Positions 17,374 to 27,460 of a DNA stretch of 64,000 nucleotides are shown one piece after another (positions within the stretch are counted from its first letter, which is position 1; the number at the start of each line of letters is the position of its first letter). The position numbers and the translations under genes were made by a program. The notes beneath the pieces were generated by a model that worked only from the letters and a program-made list of their open reading frames with translations, did no database searches and had not been told where the DNA came from. Source of the DNA: JAICYJ01 sp963797565 (lineage in GTDB: Bacteria; Actinomycetota; Thermoleophilia; Gaiellales; JAICJC01); the NCBI GenBank assembly GCA_963797565.1, contig CAWCPM010000005.1, positions 124,001 to 188,000 of the forward strand, written 5' to 3'.

Positions 17374-17729
17374 GCCGTGGCCGGCATCACCATCACGGGC
17401 CGCACCTCGATCGAGCCGTAGCGGGCCCCCGGGCAGCGCCCGGCATGCTCCAGCGCCTGGTCGAGCGAGTCGCACTCGAGCACGTAGAACCCGCCCAGCA
17501 CCTCGCGCGTCTCCGCGAACGGCCCGTCTGAGATCACCTGCTGGCCGTCACGCTGCCGCACGGTGGTCGCCGTCTGCGCCGACTCCAGCGGCTCGCCCGA
17601 GACGTACGCGCCCGACCGGCGCAGCCCCTCGGTGTACTCGAAGTACTCGGCCATCATGGCCCGGCCGTCCTCCTCGGACATCCCCTCGGCAGCGGCCGGG
17701 TCCCCGTAGATCAAGAGCACATACTGCAC
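17370..17729 (-). CDS. YCII/DGPF domain protein
   Basis: This 119-residue protein starts (GTG) QYVLLIYGDPAAAEGMSEED and contains VISDGPFAETREVLGGFYVLEC, the DGPF motif. The fold is a ferredoxin-like alpha/beta barrel. DGPF proteins are the usual partner and target of ECF42 sigma factors, and their biochemical role is unknown. The GTG at 17729 is chosen because GGAGG lies just ahead of it at ideal distance, and relatives start at this point; an ATG four codons earlier contributes part of that ribosome-binding site. It is first in the two-gene operon with the sigma factor. Confidence 0.93.
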   Translation of the reverse strand: MQYVLLIYGDPAAAEGMSEEDGRAMMAEYFEYTEGLRRSGAYVSGEPLESAQTATTVRQRDGQQVISDGPFAETREVLGGFYVLECDSLDQALEHAGRCPGARYGSIEVRPVMVMPATA

Positions 17730-17806
17730 CGCTTCCTCCATTCGTTCGTGGGCGGCGTGGGTCGCCTCCTCGATCCTATGACGAACGGGCGCGTGCCGAA
17801 ATCGAC

Positions 17807-18481
17807 ATGTGCGATCCTGCCGCGGTGCAGGACGTCGACGCGCGCACGCTGTGGACCGGGGCCGGAGCCGTCTGCGCCGCGCTGGTCGCGCACGACATGG
17901 ATGCCCTGCGCGCCCTCACGGCGGAGGAGCTGTGGGAGCGTGCCGCCGCCGAGGAGCTGGCTCCGCTGGCCGAGCACGCCGTAGCCGCACGCCCGCTCGG
18001 CCTGCTGGGCCGTCACACCATGCTGCACGCGACCACCCCCGGGGCTGCCTATCCGGCCTACGTCGTCGAGCAGCAGTGGACGCCGGCCGCCACCGGGCCT
18101 CCGCTGGTCGAGGACGAGCGCCTGTTCACGCTGATCGACCGCGCTGCGCTGGAGGCGGCCGGCGATACCGACCGGCTCGCCCGCCTCGCCACCAAGCTGG
18201 CCGCCCAGGAGGCTGCGCTGGGCTACGTCGACGCGCTCAACGCCCACGACGCGGCCGCCGTCATGGCGCTGTGGACGCCGGATTTCGCGGCCGGGCGCGT
18301 CGGCGCCATGCCACGCATCGACGGCCTGCGGTCGGCGGAGCTGATCGGCAGCGTCGGCCCGCGGACGCTGGTGCTGTGTCGCTTCGACGACCATGACGAG
18401 ACCCAGGAGCTGCTCTGGCGCCCGCTCGACGGGCGCGTCCTGGTGCAGGGCCAGCGCAGCTTCCGGCCGCCGCCCGCCTGA
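17807..18481 (+). CDS. NTF2/SnoaL-like protein, unknown function
   Basis: This 224-residue soluble protein seems to hold two NTF2-like halves. The N-terminal half has CAALVAHDMDALRALTAEELWE, and the second, from about residue 135, has YVDALNAHDAAAVMALWTPDF, a typical SnoaL-like opening. NTF2-like folds bind or act on small hydrophobic molecules, or serve as binding modules; no catalytic residue is evident. It is divergent from the ECF42 operon and 13 bp upstream of the second decarboxylase, so it may be co-transcribed with that. The ATG at 17807 is assumed, with a GTG at 17825 possible. Confidence 0.6.
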   Translation: MCDPAAVQDVDARTLWTGAGAVCAALVAHDMDALRALTAEELWERAAAEELAPLAEHAVAARPLGLLGRHTMLHATTPGAAYPAYVVEQQWTPAATGPPLVEDERLFTLIDRAALEAAGDTDRLARLATKLAAQEAALGYVDALNAHDAAAVMALWTPDFAAGRVGAMPRIDGLRSAELIGSVGPRTLVLCRFDDHDETQELLWRPLDGRVLVQGQRSFRPPPA

Positions 18482-18494
18482 CTACAGTGCACGC

Positions 18495-19910
18495 ATGAGC
18501 GCGGTCGGCGATGCCCCCGAACTGCAGCTGGACGCGCCTCGGGAGGAGGTGCTGCAGCTCGCCGTCTCGCTGATCAGCCAGGCCTGGAACAGCTTCGACC
18601 AGGCCCGGCCGGGACAGCCCACCGTCGACGATGACCTGCGCGCGGTGCTGCGCGAGCCCCTGCCCGACACGCCGGAGCCCGTCACCCGCGCGCTCGAGGA
18701 GGCCGCCCAGATCCTCGACGAGAGCATCGCCCAGCCCCGGCCTCGCTACTTCGCGTTCGTGGGGTCCTCGGGCCTGCCGATCGGCGTCGTCGCCGACGCG
18801 CTGGCCTCCTGCTTCGACGCGAACATGGCGGTCTACGCCGGTGCCGCGTCCGACATCGAGGAGCAGGCCGTGCGCTGGGTGGGGGAGCTGATCGGCTACC
18901 CCGTCGGCGGCGGCGCGTTCACCAGCGGCGGCACCATCAGCAACCTGACCGCACTGGCCGCCGCCCGCCAGCGGGCGCTGCCGGGCGCACGTGCCGAGGG
19001 CATGGGCGGCCTCCGGGCGGCGGTCTACTGCTCGGCCGAGGCCCACTACTCGGTGATGCGCGCGGCCGAGCTGCTCGGCATCGGCGCCGCGAACGTGCGG
19101 CCGATCGGGCTCGACGGCGACCGCCGCATGCTGCCGGGCGAGCTGGCCGAGGCGCTCGACCGCGACCGCGCCGCGGACGTCACGCCGGTCGCCGTGATCG
19201 CGACGGCCGGCACCACGCTGACGGGCGCGGTCGATCCGATCGCGCCCCTGGCCGCCCTCTGCCGTGAGCGCGGGGTGTGGCTGCACGTGGACGGGGCCTA
19301 CGGGCTGGCGGCCGCCTGCCTGCCCGAGACCGGCGACCTGTTCGCCGGGCTCGATCAGGCCGACTCGGTATCGCTCGACGCCCACAAGTGGCTCTACCTG
19401 CCGAAGGCCTGCGGCGTGATCCTGGTGCGCAAGCGCGAGGATCTGCACCACTCGTTCGCGCACGACGAGGGCTACCTGCCGCACGAGCGCGACGAGCCGC
19501 ACGCCGTCGACGTCACCCTCGAGTACTCGCGCCCGTTCCGCGCGCTGAAGCTGTGGCTGGCGTTCCGCGTGCACGGCGCGGAGGCCTTCCGCCGCGCCGT
19601 GCGGCGCAACCTGCGCCAGGCCGAGCTGCTGCACGAGCTGGTCACGGCCCAGCCCGACCTGGAGGGGCTGGGGCCTCCCCAGCTCTCGATCGTGCCGTTC
19701 CGGCACGTCCCCGCGGGCGTTGCCGACCTCGACGCGCACAACGCACGGCTGGCGGTCGAGCTGCAGCGCGACGCCCGCGTCTACGTCGCCCCGGCTGCCA
19801 TCGACGGCCGCGTGTACCTGCGGCCGTGCATCGTCAACTTCCGCACCAGCGACGCCGATGTGGCTGCGCTGGTCGAGATCGCGCGCGAGGTGGGGGAGGC
19901 AATCCTCTAG
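18495..19910 (+). CDS. PLP-dependent group II decarboxylase (second)
   Basis: This 471-residue fold-type I decarboxylase has RPRYFAFVGSSGLPIGVVAD, FTSGGTISNLTALAAARQRA, the cofactor-contacting HVDGAYGLAAACLPE and the lysine motif SLDAHKWLYLPKACG. It is clearly diverged from the first copy: the Schiff-base motif is LDAHKW instead of FDPHKW and the N-terminus is shorter, so the two probably use different substrates. Its start is 13 bp downstream of the NTF2-like gene. Its last codons overlap the stop of the convergent CoA-transferase by 4 bp. The amine product is not predictable from sequence. Confidence 0.92.
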   Translation: MSAVGDAPELQLDAPREEVLQLAVSLISQAWNSFDQARPGQPTVDDDLRAVLREPLPDTPEPVTRALEEAAQILDESIAQPRPRYFAFVGSSGLPIGVVADALASCFDANMAVYAGAASDIEEQAVRWVGELIGYPVGGGAFTSGGTISNLTALAAARQRALPGARAEGMGGLRAAVYCSAEAHYSVMRAAELLGIGAANVRPIGLDGDRRMLPGELAEALDRDRAADVTPVAVIATAGTTLTGAVDPIAPLAALCRERGVWLHVDGAYGLAAACLPETGDLFAGLDQADSVSLDAHKWLYLPKACGVILVRKREDLHHSFAHDEGYLPHERDEPHAVDVTLEYSRPFRALKLWLAFRVHGAEAFRRAVRRNLRQAELLHELVTAQPDLEGLGPPQLSIVPFRHVPAGVADLDAHNARLAVELQRDARVYVAPAAIDGRVYLRPCIVNFRTSDADVAALVEIAREVGEAIL

Positions 19911-21151
19911 GCAACTGCGACGGCCGGGGCGGCCGCGCCGCCCACCGCGCCCTGCGCCCGCAGGGCCGCGATCTGCTCCGTGTCGTAGCCGAGCTCGGCC
20001 AGCACCTCGTCGGTGCTGGCCCCCGGCTCGAGGCCGGCGTGGCGGATCCGTCCCGGCGTCAGCGACATGCGCGGGTGCACGTCCAGCTGCAGGATCGGGT
20101 CGTTGCCGGCCGGGCTCTCGACCTCCACGAAACAGCCCCGTTCCCGGACGTGGCGGTCGCGCACCAGCGCCTCCGCGTCGTAGACCGGTCCCACGGCGGC
20201 GCCGGCGGCGGCGATCGTCTCGATCGCCTGCTCGACGGTGTGCCGCACCGTCCACTCCGTGATGATCGCGTCGAGCTGCTCGACGTGCTCGATGCGGGCC
20301 CGTCCCGTCGTGAAGCGAGGGTCCGTGCGCAGGTCGCTGCGGCCGATCGCGTCGAACACCCGCAGCGCGACCTGGTTGGCCGAGCCGGACAGCACGATGT
20401 AGCCGTCCCTGCACTGGTAGATGTTGCGCGGCGCCGAGAAGCACAGCCGCGATCCGATGCGCCCGTCCGACTGGCCGGTGCGGTGGTAGATGGCCGGCCC
20501 TGGTCCGACCATGTCCACCAGCGACTCGAGCAGGCTGATGTCGATCACCTGGCCGTCGCCGGTGAGGTCGCGGTGGCGGAGTGCCGCCAGCACGGCGAAC
20601 GCGCCGCGCATGCCGGTCACCTCGTCGGCGAGGGCGATCGGCGGCAGCGTGGGCGGCCCGTCCGGCTGGCCGGTGGTGTGCGCCAGCGTGGACATGCCCT
20701 CGGCCATGGTGCCGAACCCGGCGCGGTCGGCGTAGGGGCCGGTCTGGCCGTAGCCGGTCACCCGCAGCACCACCAGGCCCGGGTTCTCCGCCAGCAGCAC
20801 CGTCTCGGGGTCGAGGCCCAGCCGCTCCAGCGCCCCGGGCCGGAAGTTCTCGACCAGCACGTCGGCGCCGCGCACCAGTCGCAGCAGCACCTCGCGCCCG
20901 TGCGGCGACTTCAGATCGATCTCGATAGGCCGCTTGTTCCGCCCCACCTGGCGCCAGTAGAAGCTGTCGTCTCCGTCGCACTCGCCCAGATGGCGCGCGC
21001 CGTCACCCGCGTGCGGTCGCTCCACCTTGATCACGTCTGCGCCGAAGTCGGCCAGGTGGCGGCACGCGGCCGGGCCGGCGAAGATGGTGGCCAGGTCGAG
21101 GACGACCAGGCCGGACAGCGGACCATGGCTGGATGGGCTCACGGTGCGCAT
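19907..21151 (-). CDS. CaiB/BaiF (type III) CoA-transferase
   Basis: This 414-residue protein is of the formyl-CoA/carnitine/bile-acid CoA-transferase family, which swaps CoA between carboxylic acids through an aspartyl-CoA intermediate. Motifs are LSGLVVLDLATIFAGPAACR, ADVIKVERPHAGD, NKRPIEIDLKSPHGRE, VLVENFRPGALERLGLD and the region with the probable catalytic Asp in ALADEVTGMRGAFAVLAAL. It ends in a low-complexity alanine tail. No acyl-CoA dehydrogenase or thiolase is adjacent, so the substrate is unknown. The proline- and glycine-rich pattern and length are normal for the family. Confidence 0.92.
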   Translation of the reverse strand: MRTVSPSSHGPLSGLVVLDLATIFAGPAACRHLADFGADVIKVERPHAGDGARHLGECDGDDSFYWRQVGRNKRPIEIDLKSPHGREVLLRLVRGADVLVENFRPGALERLGLDPETVLLAENPGLVVLRVTGYGQTGPYADRAGFGTMAEGMSTLAHTTGQPDGPPTLPPIALADEVTGMRGAFAVLAALRHRDLTGDGQVIDISLLESLVDMVGPGPAIYHRTGQSDGRIGSRLCFSAPRNIYQCRDGYIVLSGSANQVALRVFDAIGRSDLRTDPRFTTGRARIEHVEQLDAIITEWTVRHTVEQAIETIAAAGAAVGPVYDAEALVRDRHVRERGCFVEVESPAGNDPILQLDVHPRMSLTPGRIRHAGLEPGASTDEVLAELGYDTEQIAALRAQGAVGGAAAPAVAVA

Positions 21152-21214
21152 CCTCGCCTACGAGGCTCAACTAATCCATGAAGACAATGGATTGATAGCT
21201 AAGCGATAGGTGAA

Positions 21215-22856
21215 CTAGTGGATTCCCGCACGAAACGCGTAGACGCGGCCATCGTCGAGCGGCGCCCCCGCGCACGAGTACTGCGATCCGGTCCCGCAGT
21301 TGAAGCGGGTGCTGGCGTTGGTCTCGATCAGCACCACCTTGGTGACGTGGCCGCGGCCGAACCCGACGCGAAGCGATCCATCCCCGGATCGGTTCAGGTT
21401 GAAGGTCTTGACGCCGACGGCGCCTGAACTGGTGAACACCATCAGCCGGCCCTCCGGGCCGTCGCCGTAACGAGGCCCGTCGAACTGCACCGTCAGGTGG
21501 GCGCGGGGGCCGTCGCTCCTGCCCGGCTTGAAGGTCACATAGATGCTGCTCATGTGCTTCAGCCTGACCGACAGCCAGCCGGTGCTGGTGTGCGTGGCAC
21601 CGAGCGCGAAGCTGCCCGAGCCGACCGGCGTCGGGTAGCGGCCGGCCTTGCCCTCCGAGTAGCGTTGCCGCGGGATCTTGTTCCACACCGCAAAGGATGC
21701 GAACTTCTTCCTGAACGTGGTGCCGTGGGTGGCCAGCACGTGGCGGATGGCCAGGGTCGAGTAGTCGTCCGGGCCGCTGCCTGCCGCGTCGGCGCGATCC
21801 CAGATCTCCTGGATCACCCCGGGGTTCATCGACTCGCTCAGGAACCGGAACCAGATCCACGAGCCGTACTGGAAGCAGCAGCCGTTGCTGTGGTCGAGCG
21901 GAACCCAGGGGTACTTCAGCTGGCTGTTCTGAAGGTACTGGCGGTTGTCGTTGATCCCGTCGTAGACCTGATCCTCCATCCAGGTGGCCGTCCCTTCCAT
22001 CAGCCAGCGGTCCGCGTAGATGTTGTAGGAGAACTGCACGGCGTGGAAGAACTCGTGGGCGAGCGTCACCTTCAGGTTCTGAATCGGAGTGTGGTTTCGG
22101 AAGATCCGCTCGGTGTAGTTGTTGTCGACCACGCAGTAGGCGGACGCGGTGAGGGCGCCCGTGTCCAGGCCGGGATCGTCGCTGGTGCAGTAGCCGTACA
22201 GGAACTGCGGTCCCAGGTTGTTGAGGTAGATGTCGAGCCGGCCGTCTGGCCCGTGGTCGGTCGACGTGGCGTCCGAGAGCGGCGCCCGGTAGCCCATCGC
22301 ACCGACCTCGGTGTTCCACACGTGCTCGGCGATGGCCAGGGCCTGGTCGACGTAATCGGGGATGCCGTTGGCCGGATTGGTGTCGGTCAGGTCCGGCGCA
22401 TCTCCGCTGGAGTCGACCCAGTGGATGCAGATGTCCGGCCCGCACTCGGGTGAGAGGGCCGCCTCCGGGACGGTCCAGGCATCGTTCTGCGGATCGTCGG
22501 CGTCGGAAGGCCGGGCCAGGATCGCGTGGGCGGCCCTGCGATCAGCTGGGGGTGAGGCTGTCGAGCCGCACCGCCAGGTCGCGCAGGATCATGGTGGCGT
22601 CGCCACCGGCGTGGGCGATCGGCCCGTAGACGGCGGCCACCCTGGCGGGCTGGAACAGCGCCTGGGCCCGCAGCAGCGCCTCCTTGGCGGGAGAGATGCG
22701 GCCGGATGCGAGCGCCCGTGACAGGCCGTCGGCGTGCGCCGGAAGCGTCAGCGCGGGCGCCGTGTGGACGCGCGAGGCGGCGCCGGCGGTGGGGATGGTC
22801 GCGCACAGTCCTGCGATCAGTGCGAGCGCAGCCGCTCGTCCTAGAAATGCCCGCAT
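21215..22856 (-). pseudogene. Secreted zinc metallopeptidase-like protein, frame broken
   Basis: The 5' part (ATG at 22856, GGGAGCGGAGC upstream) encodes a signal peptide (RAFLGRAAALALIAGLCATI, then PTAGAAS) and about 80 further residues ending RLDSLTPS and a stop. The rest continues in another frame as ADRRAAHAILARPSDADDP through to 21215. Removing one base from the five-G run at 22548-22552 joins them as LDSLTPADRRAAHAIL, so the break is a single indel. The second part has the gluzincin motif HEFFH with a downstream glutamate in EGTATWMED, disulphide-type cysteines and a C-terminal beta-rich domain. It is a secreted peptidase-like protein of about 545 residues if repaired. The annotation of the second part alone would be 21215-22321. 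Confidence 0.8.
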
Positions 22857-22959
22857 GCTCCGCTCCCTCTCGTTCCCGCGTTGAGCCGACCGATCCCGCA
22901 GGGTAGCGGAGCGGCATGACGTCATCCGTCGCCGGATGTGTGTTCCAGAGCGTTCGTTT

Positions 22960-24291
22960 TCAGGCCGCCTTCGAACTTCGCTTCTGCGGCTGGGCGGGGC
23001 GGCCGGACTCGGGCAGTCGCGCGGCCTCGGCGGCCGGGCGCTGTATTGCGAACATGCCCGGCAAGAGCAGCGCCGAGACCGTCACCAGGGCGCCGGCCGC
23101 GCCGGCCACGACGAGCGCGGTCTGGGCGCCGATCGCAGCCGCCACCGGGCCCGTCACCGCGAACGAGATCGGCAGCAGGCCGATCGAGATCAGCCAGTCC
23201 AGGCTGGACACGCGGCCCAGCATCGCCGCCGGCACCTCGCGCTGCTTGAGCGTCATCCACACGATCGTGCCGGCCGTCTCCAGTGCGTTGAATGCGAAGC
23301 TCGCGAACATCAACTGCCAGGCCGAGTTGGCCAGGCCGTACCCGGCCACCGCCAGCGTGGCCAGCGTCCAGGTGGCGTAGATGACCGTGATGCTGCGGCG
23401 CGGCTGGCCGAGGTGGCTCATCACCAGCGCGGCGCCCACCGACCCCAGGCCGCCGGCCGCGAACACCAGGCCCAGCGCCGCGGCGCTGCCGTGCAGGCTG
23501 TTCTTGACGACGTAGGGCAGCAGCACCTCGACCGGCCCCAGGAACAGGAAGTACGCGATCGCGGCCGACACCAGCGTGCCCCACAGCCAGACGTTGCCCC
23601 GTACGAACTGGAAGCCCTGCCTCAGGTCGGCCGCGACCGAGTGGTGGCCGCTCGCGTGGGAGTCGCGCGACGACATCGCGAGCACCATCGCCGCCGACAG
23701 CGCGAACGACGCGGAGTCGACCGCGAAGGCCGTGCCGACGCCCAGCCCCGCCACCAGCCAGCCACCCAGGGCCGGCCCGGCCAGCCGGAAGCAGATCGGG
23801 CGCATGAACTGGTCGAGCGAGTTCGCCTGGGCCAGCTCCGACTCCGGCAGCAGGTCGGGCACGATGGCGTCGAACGCGGGCCCGAAGAACGCGGTGCCGG
23901 CGCCGTAGAGCGCAACCAGGCCGAACATGTGCCAGAGCTCGAGCGTGCCGGTCAGCGACAGCACCGCCATCAGCCCGACGGCCACCCCGCGCACGACGTC
24001 CGCGGCCAGCAGCACGCGGCGGCGGTCGAAGCGGTCGGTGACCACTCCGCCGATCAGCAGCAGCACGATCGTGGGCACCGTCATCGCGATGCCCACCATC
24101 GAGAGCGCGGTGGGCGCGTTCGAGAGCGAGTACACCTGCCACGCCATCGCGACCAGGAACACGCCGTCGCCGATCAGCGAGCCGGTCTGCCCGCCCCACA
24201 GGAGCGCGAAGTCGCGGTGGCGCAGCGGCGCCACCAGGTTTACGCGGCTGAAGCCCCCCGGGCGGTCGAGCGAGTCATAACTATGCTGCAT
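22960..24291 (-). CDS. MFS transporter, enterobactin-exporter type
   Basis: This 443-residue protein has about 12 hydrophobic segments. LLWGGQTGSLIGDGVFLVAMAWQ and the loop GGVVTDRFDRRRVLLAADVVR mark the MFS_3/EntS-like group of exporters, often exporting siderophores or other secondary metabolites. The ATG at 24291 overlaps the 3' end of the GGDEF-EAL gene by 11 bp, so it is the third gene of the alpha-oxoamine synthase operon. Export of a product made by that synthase would fit but is inference. An earlier methionine nine codons upstream is less likely. Confidence 0.9.
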   Translation of the reverse strand: MQHSYDSLDRPGGFSRVNLVAPLRHRDFALLWGGQTGSLIGDGVFLVAMAWQVYSLSNAPTALSMVGIAMTVPTIVLLLIGGVVTDRFDRRRVLLAADVVRGVAVGLMAVLSLTGTLELWHMFGLVALYGAGTAFFGPAFDAIVPDLLPESELAQANSLDQFMRPICFRLAGPALGGWLVAGLGVGTAFAVDSASFALSAAMVLAMSSRDSHASGHHSVAADLRQGFQFVRGNVWLWGTLVSAAIAYFLFLGPVEVLLPYVVKNSLHGSAAALGLVFAAGGLGSVGAALVMSHLGQPRRSITVIYATWTLATLAVAGYGLANSAWQLMFASFAFNALETAGTIVWMTLKQREVPAAMLGRVSSLDWLISIGLLPISFAVTGPVAAAIGAQTALVVAGAAGALVTVSALLLPGMFAIQRPAAEAARLPESGRPAQPQKRSSKAA

Positions 24292-27200
24292 CGCTCTGCG
24301 CCTCGTCCTGCGCGCCATCCTCTGGCGCAGGCGGCGGCAGGCGCAGGACGGAGCTGCCGCCCCTGGCGTCGTCGAGGTAGTTGGCGACCGACTCGATGCC
24401 CATCGGGCGAGCGAACAGGAAGCCCTGGCCGAGCTCGCAGCCGAGCTGGCGCAGCGACGTCATCTGGGTGGTCAGCTCGATGCCCTCGGCGACCACCTGC
24501 ATGTCGAGCGTCTCGCCCAGCGCCACCACCGCCGCGGCCAGGCCGCTGTCCGCATCCGACTCGGCCTCCAGGAACGAGCGGTCCATCTTCAGGATGTCGA
24601 CCGGGAAGCGGCTCAGGTAGCTGAGCGACGAGTAGCCCGTGCCGAAGTCGTCCATTGCCAGCCGCACGCCCAGGCCCTTCATCTCCTCGAGCCGCTTGAT
24701 GGCCAGATCGGCGTCGGTCATCATCAGGCTCTCCGTGATCTCGAGGACGACCGTGGCCGGGTCGATGCCGGTGTCGCGGATCGCGCGCCGCACGTCGCCG
24801 ACGATGTCGCCCTGGTTGAGCTGGCGTGGCGACAGGTTCACGGCCATCGTCAGCTGCGGGTGGGACGGGAACCGTCGCTGCAGCTCCACGGCCTGGGCGA
24901 AGGCCTCGCGCAGCACCCACTGCCCGATCGGGACGATCAGGCCCATGTCCTCGGCGGCCGGGATGAACTGAGCCGGGGCGATCACGCCGCGCGTGGGGTG
25001 GCGCCATCGCAGCAGCGCTTCGACGCCGGACACCGTCATATCGTCCAGCCGCACAACCGGCTGGTAGACGAGCGCGAACTGGTCGGAGTCGATCGCGCGC
25101 TGCAGGTCGGCGCGCAGCTCCAGGCGCTCGAGCGCCTCGGCGTGCATCGACTCCTCGAATACGCGGTAGCCGCCCTTGCCGTCTCGCTTGGCGATGTACA
25201 TGGCCACATCGGCGTTGCGCAGCAGCTCGGACGGGGTGGACTCGGCGCCGTCGCGGGTGATCGCGATGCCGATGCTGGTGCGTACGAACACCTCGGCGTC
25301 GGCCAGCTGGATCGGCTGTCGGAACGCCTCCAGCACGCGCTCGGCCACCTCGGTGGCGTCGCCGTCGGTGACGATCCCCTCCAGCAGCACGGCGAACTCG
25401 TCGCCGCCGAAGCGGGCAGCCGTGTCCTCCGGTCGCACCGTCGCGGCCAGCCGGCGGGCGACCTCGACCAGCACCTCGTCACCGGCGCCGTGTCCGAGGC
25501 TGTCGTTGATGGTCTTGAAGTCGTCCAGGTCGCCGAACACGACGGCGATGCCGGTGCCCTGCGAGCCGGCGCGGGCCAGCGCGTGCTCGACACGGTCGGC
25601 GAACAGCGCGCGGTTCGCCAGCAGCGTCAGCGAATCGTGGAAGGCCTGGTGGGCCAGCTGCTCCTCGAACGCCTTTCGCTCGCTGACGTCGCGGCTGTTC
25701 AGCACGATGCCGCGCACGTGCTCGTCCTCGAGCAGGTTGGTGTGCAGCACCTCGAACTGGAGCCAGCGCCCGTCGCGGTGGCGCAGGCGGCAGTCGATCG
25801 CCTCGGGGCCGGAGTCGGGCTGCTTGTTCTTGGACGACAGCACCGCCAGCAGCCGCCCTCGCTCGTGGTCGTCCATCAGGTCGTCGAAGCGGGTGCCGAC
25901 CACCTCGTCGGCGGCGTACCCCAGCACGCGCTCGATCGACGGGCTCTGGTAGAGCACCGTGCCGTCGGCGGCGACCACGGTGATCAGGTCGCTCGAGCGG
26001 GCCACCAGCGAGCTGAAGCGGGCCTCGCTCTCCCGGCGATGCAGATCCTCGGTCAGTGCTGCGCCCTCGAGTGCCAGCGAGACGCTCGTCGCGAGCGACT
26101 GCAGCGCCGCGCGCTGGCTGCCGGACAGGTTGCCGGGGCCGGCCGCCAGCAGCACGCCGCGCGCCTCGTCGCGCACCTCCAGCGAGAGCACGTGCGCCGT
26201 GCGCGGGCGCTCCGAGAACAGCAGCTCGTTGTAGACCTCCTCCGGCAGCTCGGTCGAGGTCGGGATCGAGGCCGCCAGCAGCAGCCGCTGAGTGGTGCCG
26301 CGGGAGAGCAGGGCGCCGCCGCTCAGCGACAGCCCGATCAGCTCCAGCTGTTCGCCGGTCAGCAGGCACAGCCGCGCCGAGTAGCCGGCGCCGGCCAGCG
26401 TGCGCGTGGCCGACAGCGCCGCCGCACCGATATCGGCGCGTCCGGCCGCGCCGACCAGTGCCGTGCCCGCTTCCCGCAGCGCGCGTTCGCGCTCCACCGA
26501 CCGCTCCTGCTGCACGACCAGCACCGCCATGCGCGCCACGACCAGCAGGAACAGGCCGATCGAGGCGGCGATCATCACCAGCACGTCGACGCCCGCATCC
26601 CTGCCGCCGAGCAGCACCTGCAGGCCGGGAGCGATCAGCGAGGCGACGGTGAGCACGCCCAGCCGCTGCCAGGACAGGCTCGTCTCCTTCTCCGGCACCG
26701 GCTCCTCGAGGGTGCGCATCGACGGGTGCAGTGCCGAAGTGCCCCACAGCAGGTAGTAGGAGATCCAGCCGATGTCGAGCAGCACCTGGCCGTTGTACGT
26801 GCCGTTGTTCAGCATCACGCCGTAGATGAAGTCGGTCACAAGCAGCGTCGTGATGCTGCCGAACAGCAGGTAGAAGGCGGGCTGGCGCTTGCCGTTGTCG
26901 ACCGCCAGGCGCAGCGCACCGGCCAGCAGCAGGATGTCGGCCGTGGGGTAGGCGATCGAGACGATCCGGGCCAGCTGCGTCTGGCTGTCGTCGTGGATCA
27001 CCGGCGAGATCAGCACCAGCCACGAGATCAGGCCGAGGCCGATGGTCAGGATCAGCGAGTCGATCAGCGACGCCCACTCGCCGGACGGGTTTCGCCGCCG
27101 GGCGAGGATGAAGATGCCCCCGAACAACGCCGGGTAGAGCGACAGGTAGATGGCGTCGCCCCAAGACGGGAAGGGCACGTCTGCACCGAACACGCGCGGG

Positions 27201-27460
27201 TAGATGTACGTGTACGCGTCGCCCATCGCGAACATGAACTGCCCGATCGCGAACAGGTACCAGGCCCAGACCGCGTCAGGCTTGTTGCGGCGTGTGCCTA
27301 CGACGATGGCGATCGAGCAGGACAGGCCGACGCCCGGCACCACGAAGCCGTTGCCCGCGATCGGCGGCACGAAGGCGTAGAGCAGGCAGACCAGCGCGCC
27401 GAGCGCCGGATACACCATCCAAAGCGCCGGCCGGCGGGTGCGGGCGGCGACGGTGGTCAT
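24281..27460 (-). CDS. Membrane GAF-PAS-GGDEF-EAL cyclic-di-GMP enzyme
   Basis: This 1059-residue protein has an N-terminal membrane region of about nine helices (residues 12-315), a GAF-like domain (about 330-470), a PAS domain (about 478-600, RFSSLVARSSDLITVVAADG), a GGDEF domain and an EAL domain. The GGDEF motif at 685-689 is intact and is preceded by RPED, the inhibitory RxxD site, so diguanylate cyclase activity with product feedback is plausible. EAL begins at Glu814 (EALLRWRHP) and keeps MDDFGTGYSSLSYL, so phosphodiesterase activity is also plausible. The ATG overlaps the stop of the upstream alpha-oxoamine synthase as ATGA, and the MFS gene follows, so synthase, c-di-GMP enzyme and exporter form one coupled operon. 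Confidence 0.95.
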   Translation of the reverse strand: MTTVAARTRRPALWMVYPALGALVCLLYAFVPPIAGNGFVVPGVGLSCSIAIVVGTRRNKPDAVWAWYLFAIGQFMFAMGDAYTYIYPRVFGADVPFPSWGDAIYLSLYPALFGGIFILARRRNPSGEWASLIDSLILTIGLGLISWLVLISPVIHDDSQTQLARIVSIAYPTADILLLAGALRLAVDNGKRQPAFYLLFGSITTLLVTDFIYGVMLNNGTYNGQVLLDIGWISYYLLWGTSALHPSMRTLEEPVPEKETSLSWQRLGVLTVASLIAPGLQVLLGGRDAGVDVLVMIAASIGLFLLVVARMAVLVVQQERSVERERALREAGTALVGAAGRADIGAAALSATRTLAGAGYSARLCLLTGEQLELIGLSLSGGALLSRGTTQRLLLAASIPTSTELPEEVYNELLFSERPRTAHVLSLEVRDEARGVLLAAGPGNLSGSQRAALQSLATSVSLALEGAALTEDLHRRESEARFSSLVARSSDLITVVAADGTVLYQSPSIERVLGYAADEVVGTRFDDLMDDHERGRLLAVLSSKNKQPDSGPEAIDCRLRHRDGRWLQFEVLHTNLLEDEHVRGIVLNSRDVSERKAFEEQLAHQAFHDSLTLLANRALFADRVEHALARAGSQGTGIAVVFGDLDDFKTINDSLGHGAGDEVLVEVARRLAATVRPEDTAARFGGDEFAVLLEGIVTDGDATEVAERVLEAFRQPIQLADAEVFVRTSIGIAITRDGAESTPSELLRNADVAMYIAKRDGKGGYRVFEESMHAEALERLELRADLQRAIDSDQFALVYQPVVRLDDMTVSGVEALLRWRHPTRGVIAPAQFIPAAEDMGLIVPIGQWVLREAFAQAVELQRRFPSHPQLTMAVNLSPRQLNQGDIVGDVRRAIRDTGIDPATVVLEITESLMMTDADLAIKRLEEMKGLGVRLAMDDFGTGYSSLSYLSRFPVDILKMDRSFLEAESDADSGLAAAVVALGETLDMQVVAEGIELTTQMTSLRQLGCELGQGFLFARPMGIESVANYLDDARGGSSVLRLPPPAPEDGAQDEAQSDAA

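Noticed and set aside
21165..21200. Terminator after the metallopeptidase gene
   Set aside because: AATCCAT/ATGGATT can pair, but the stem is 7 bp and no T-run follows on the minus strand.
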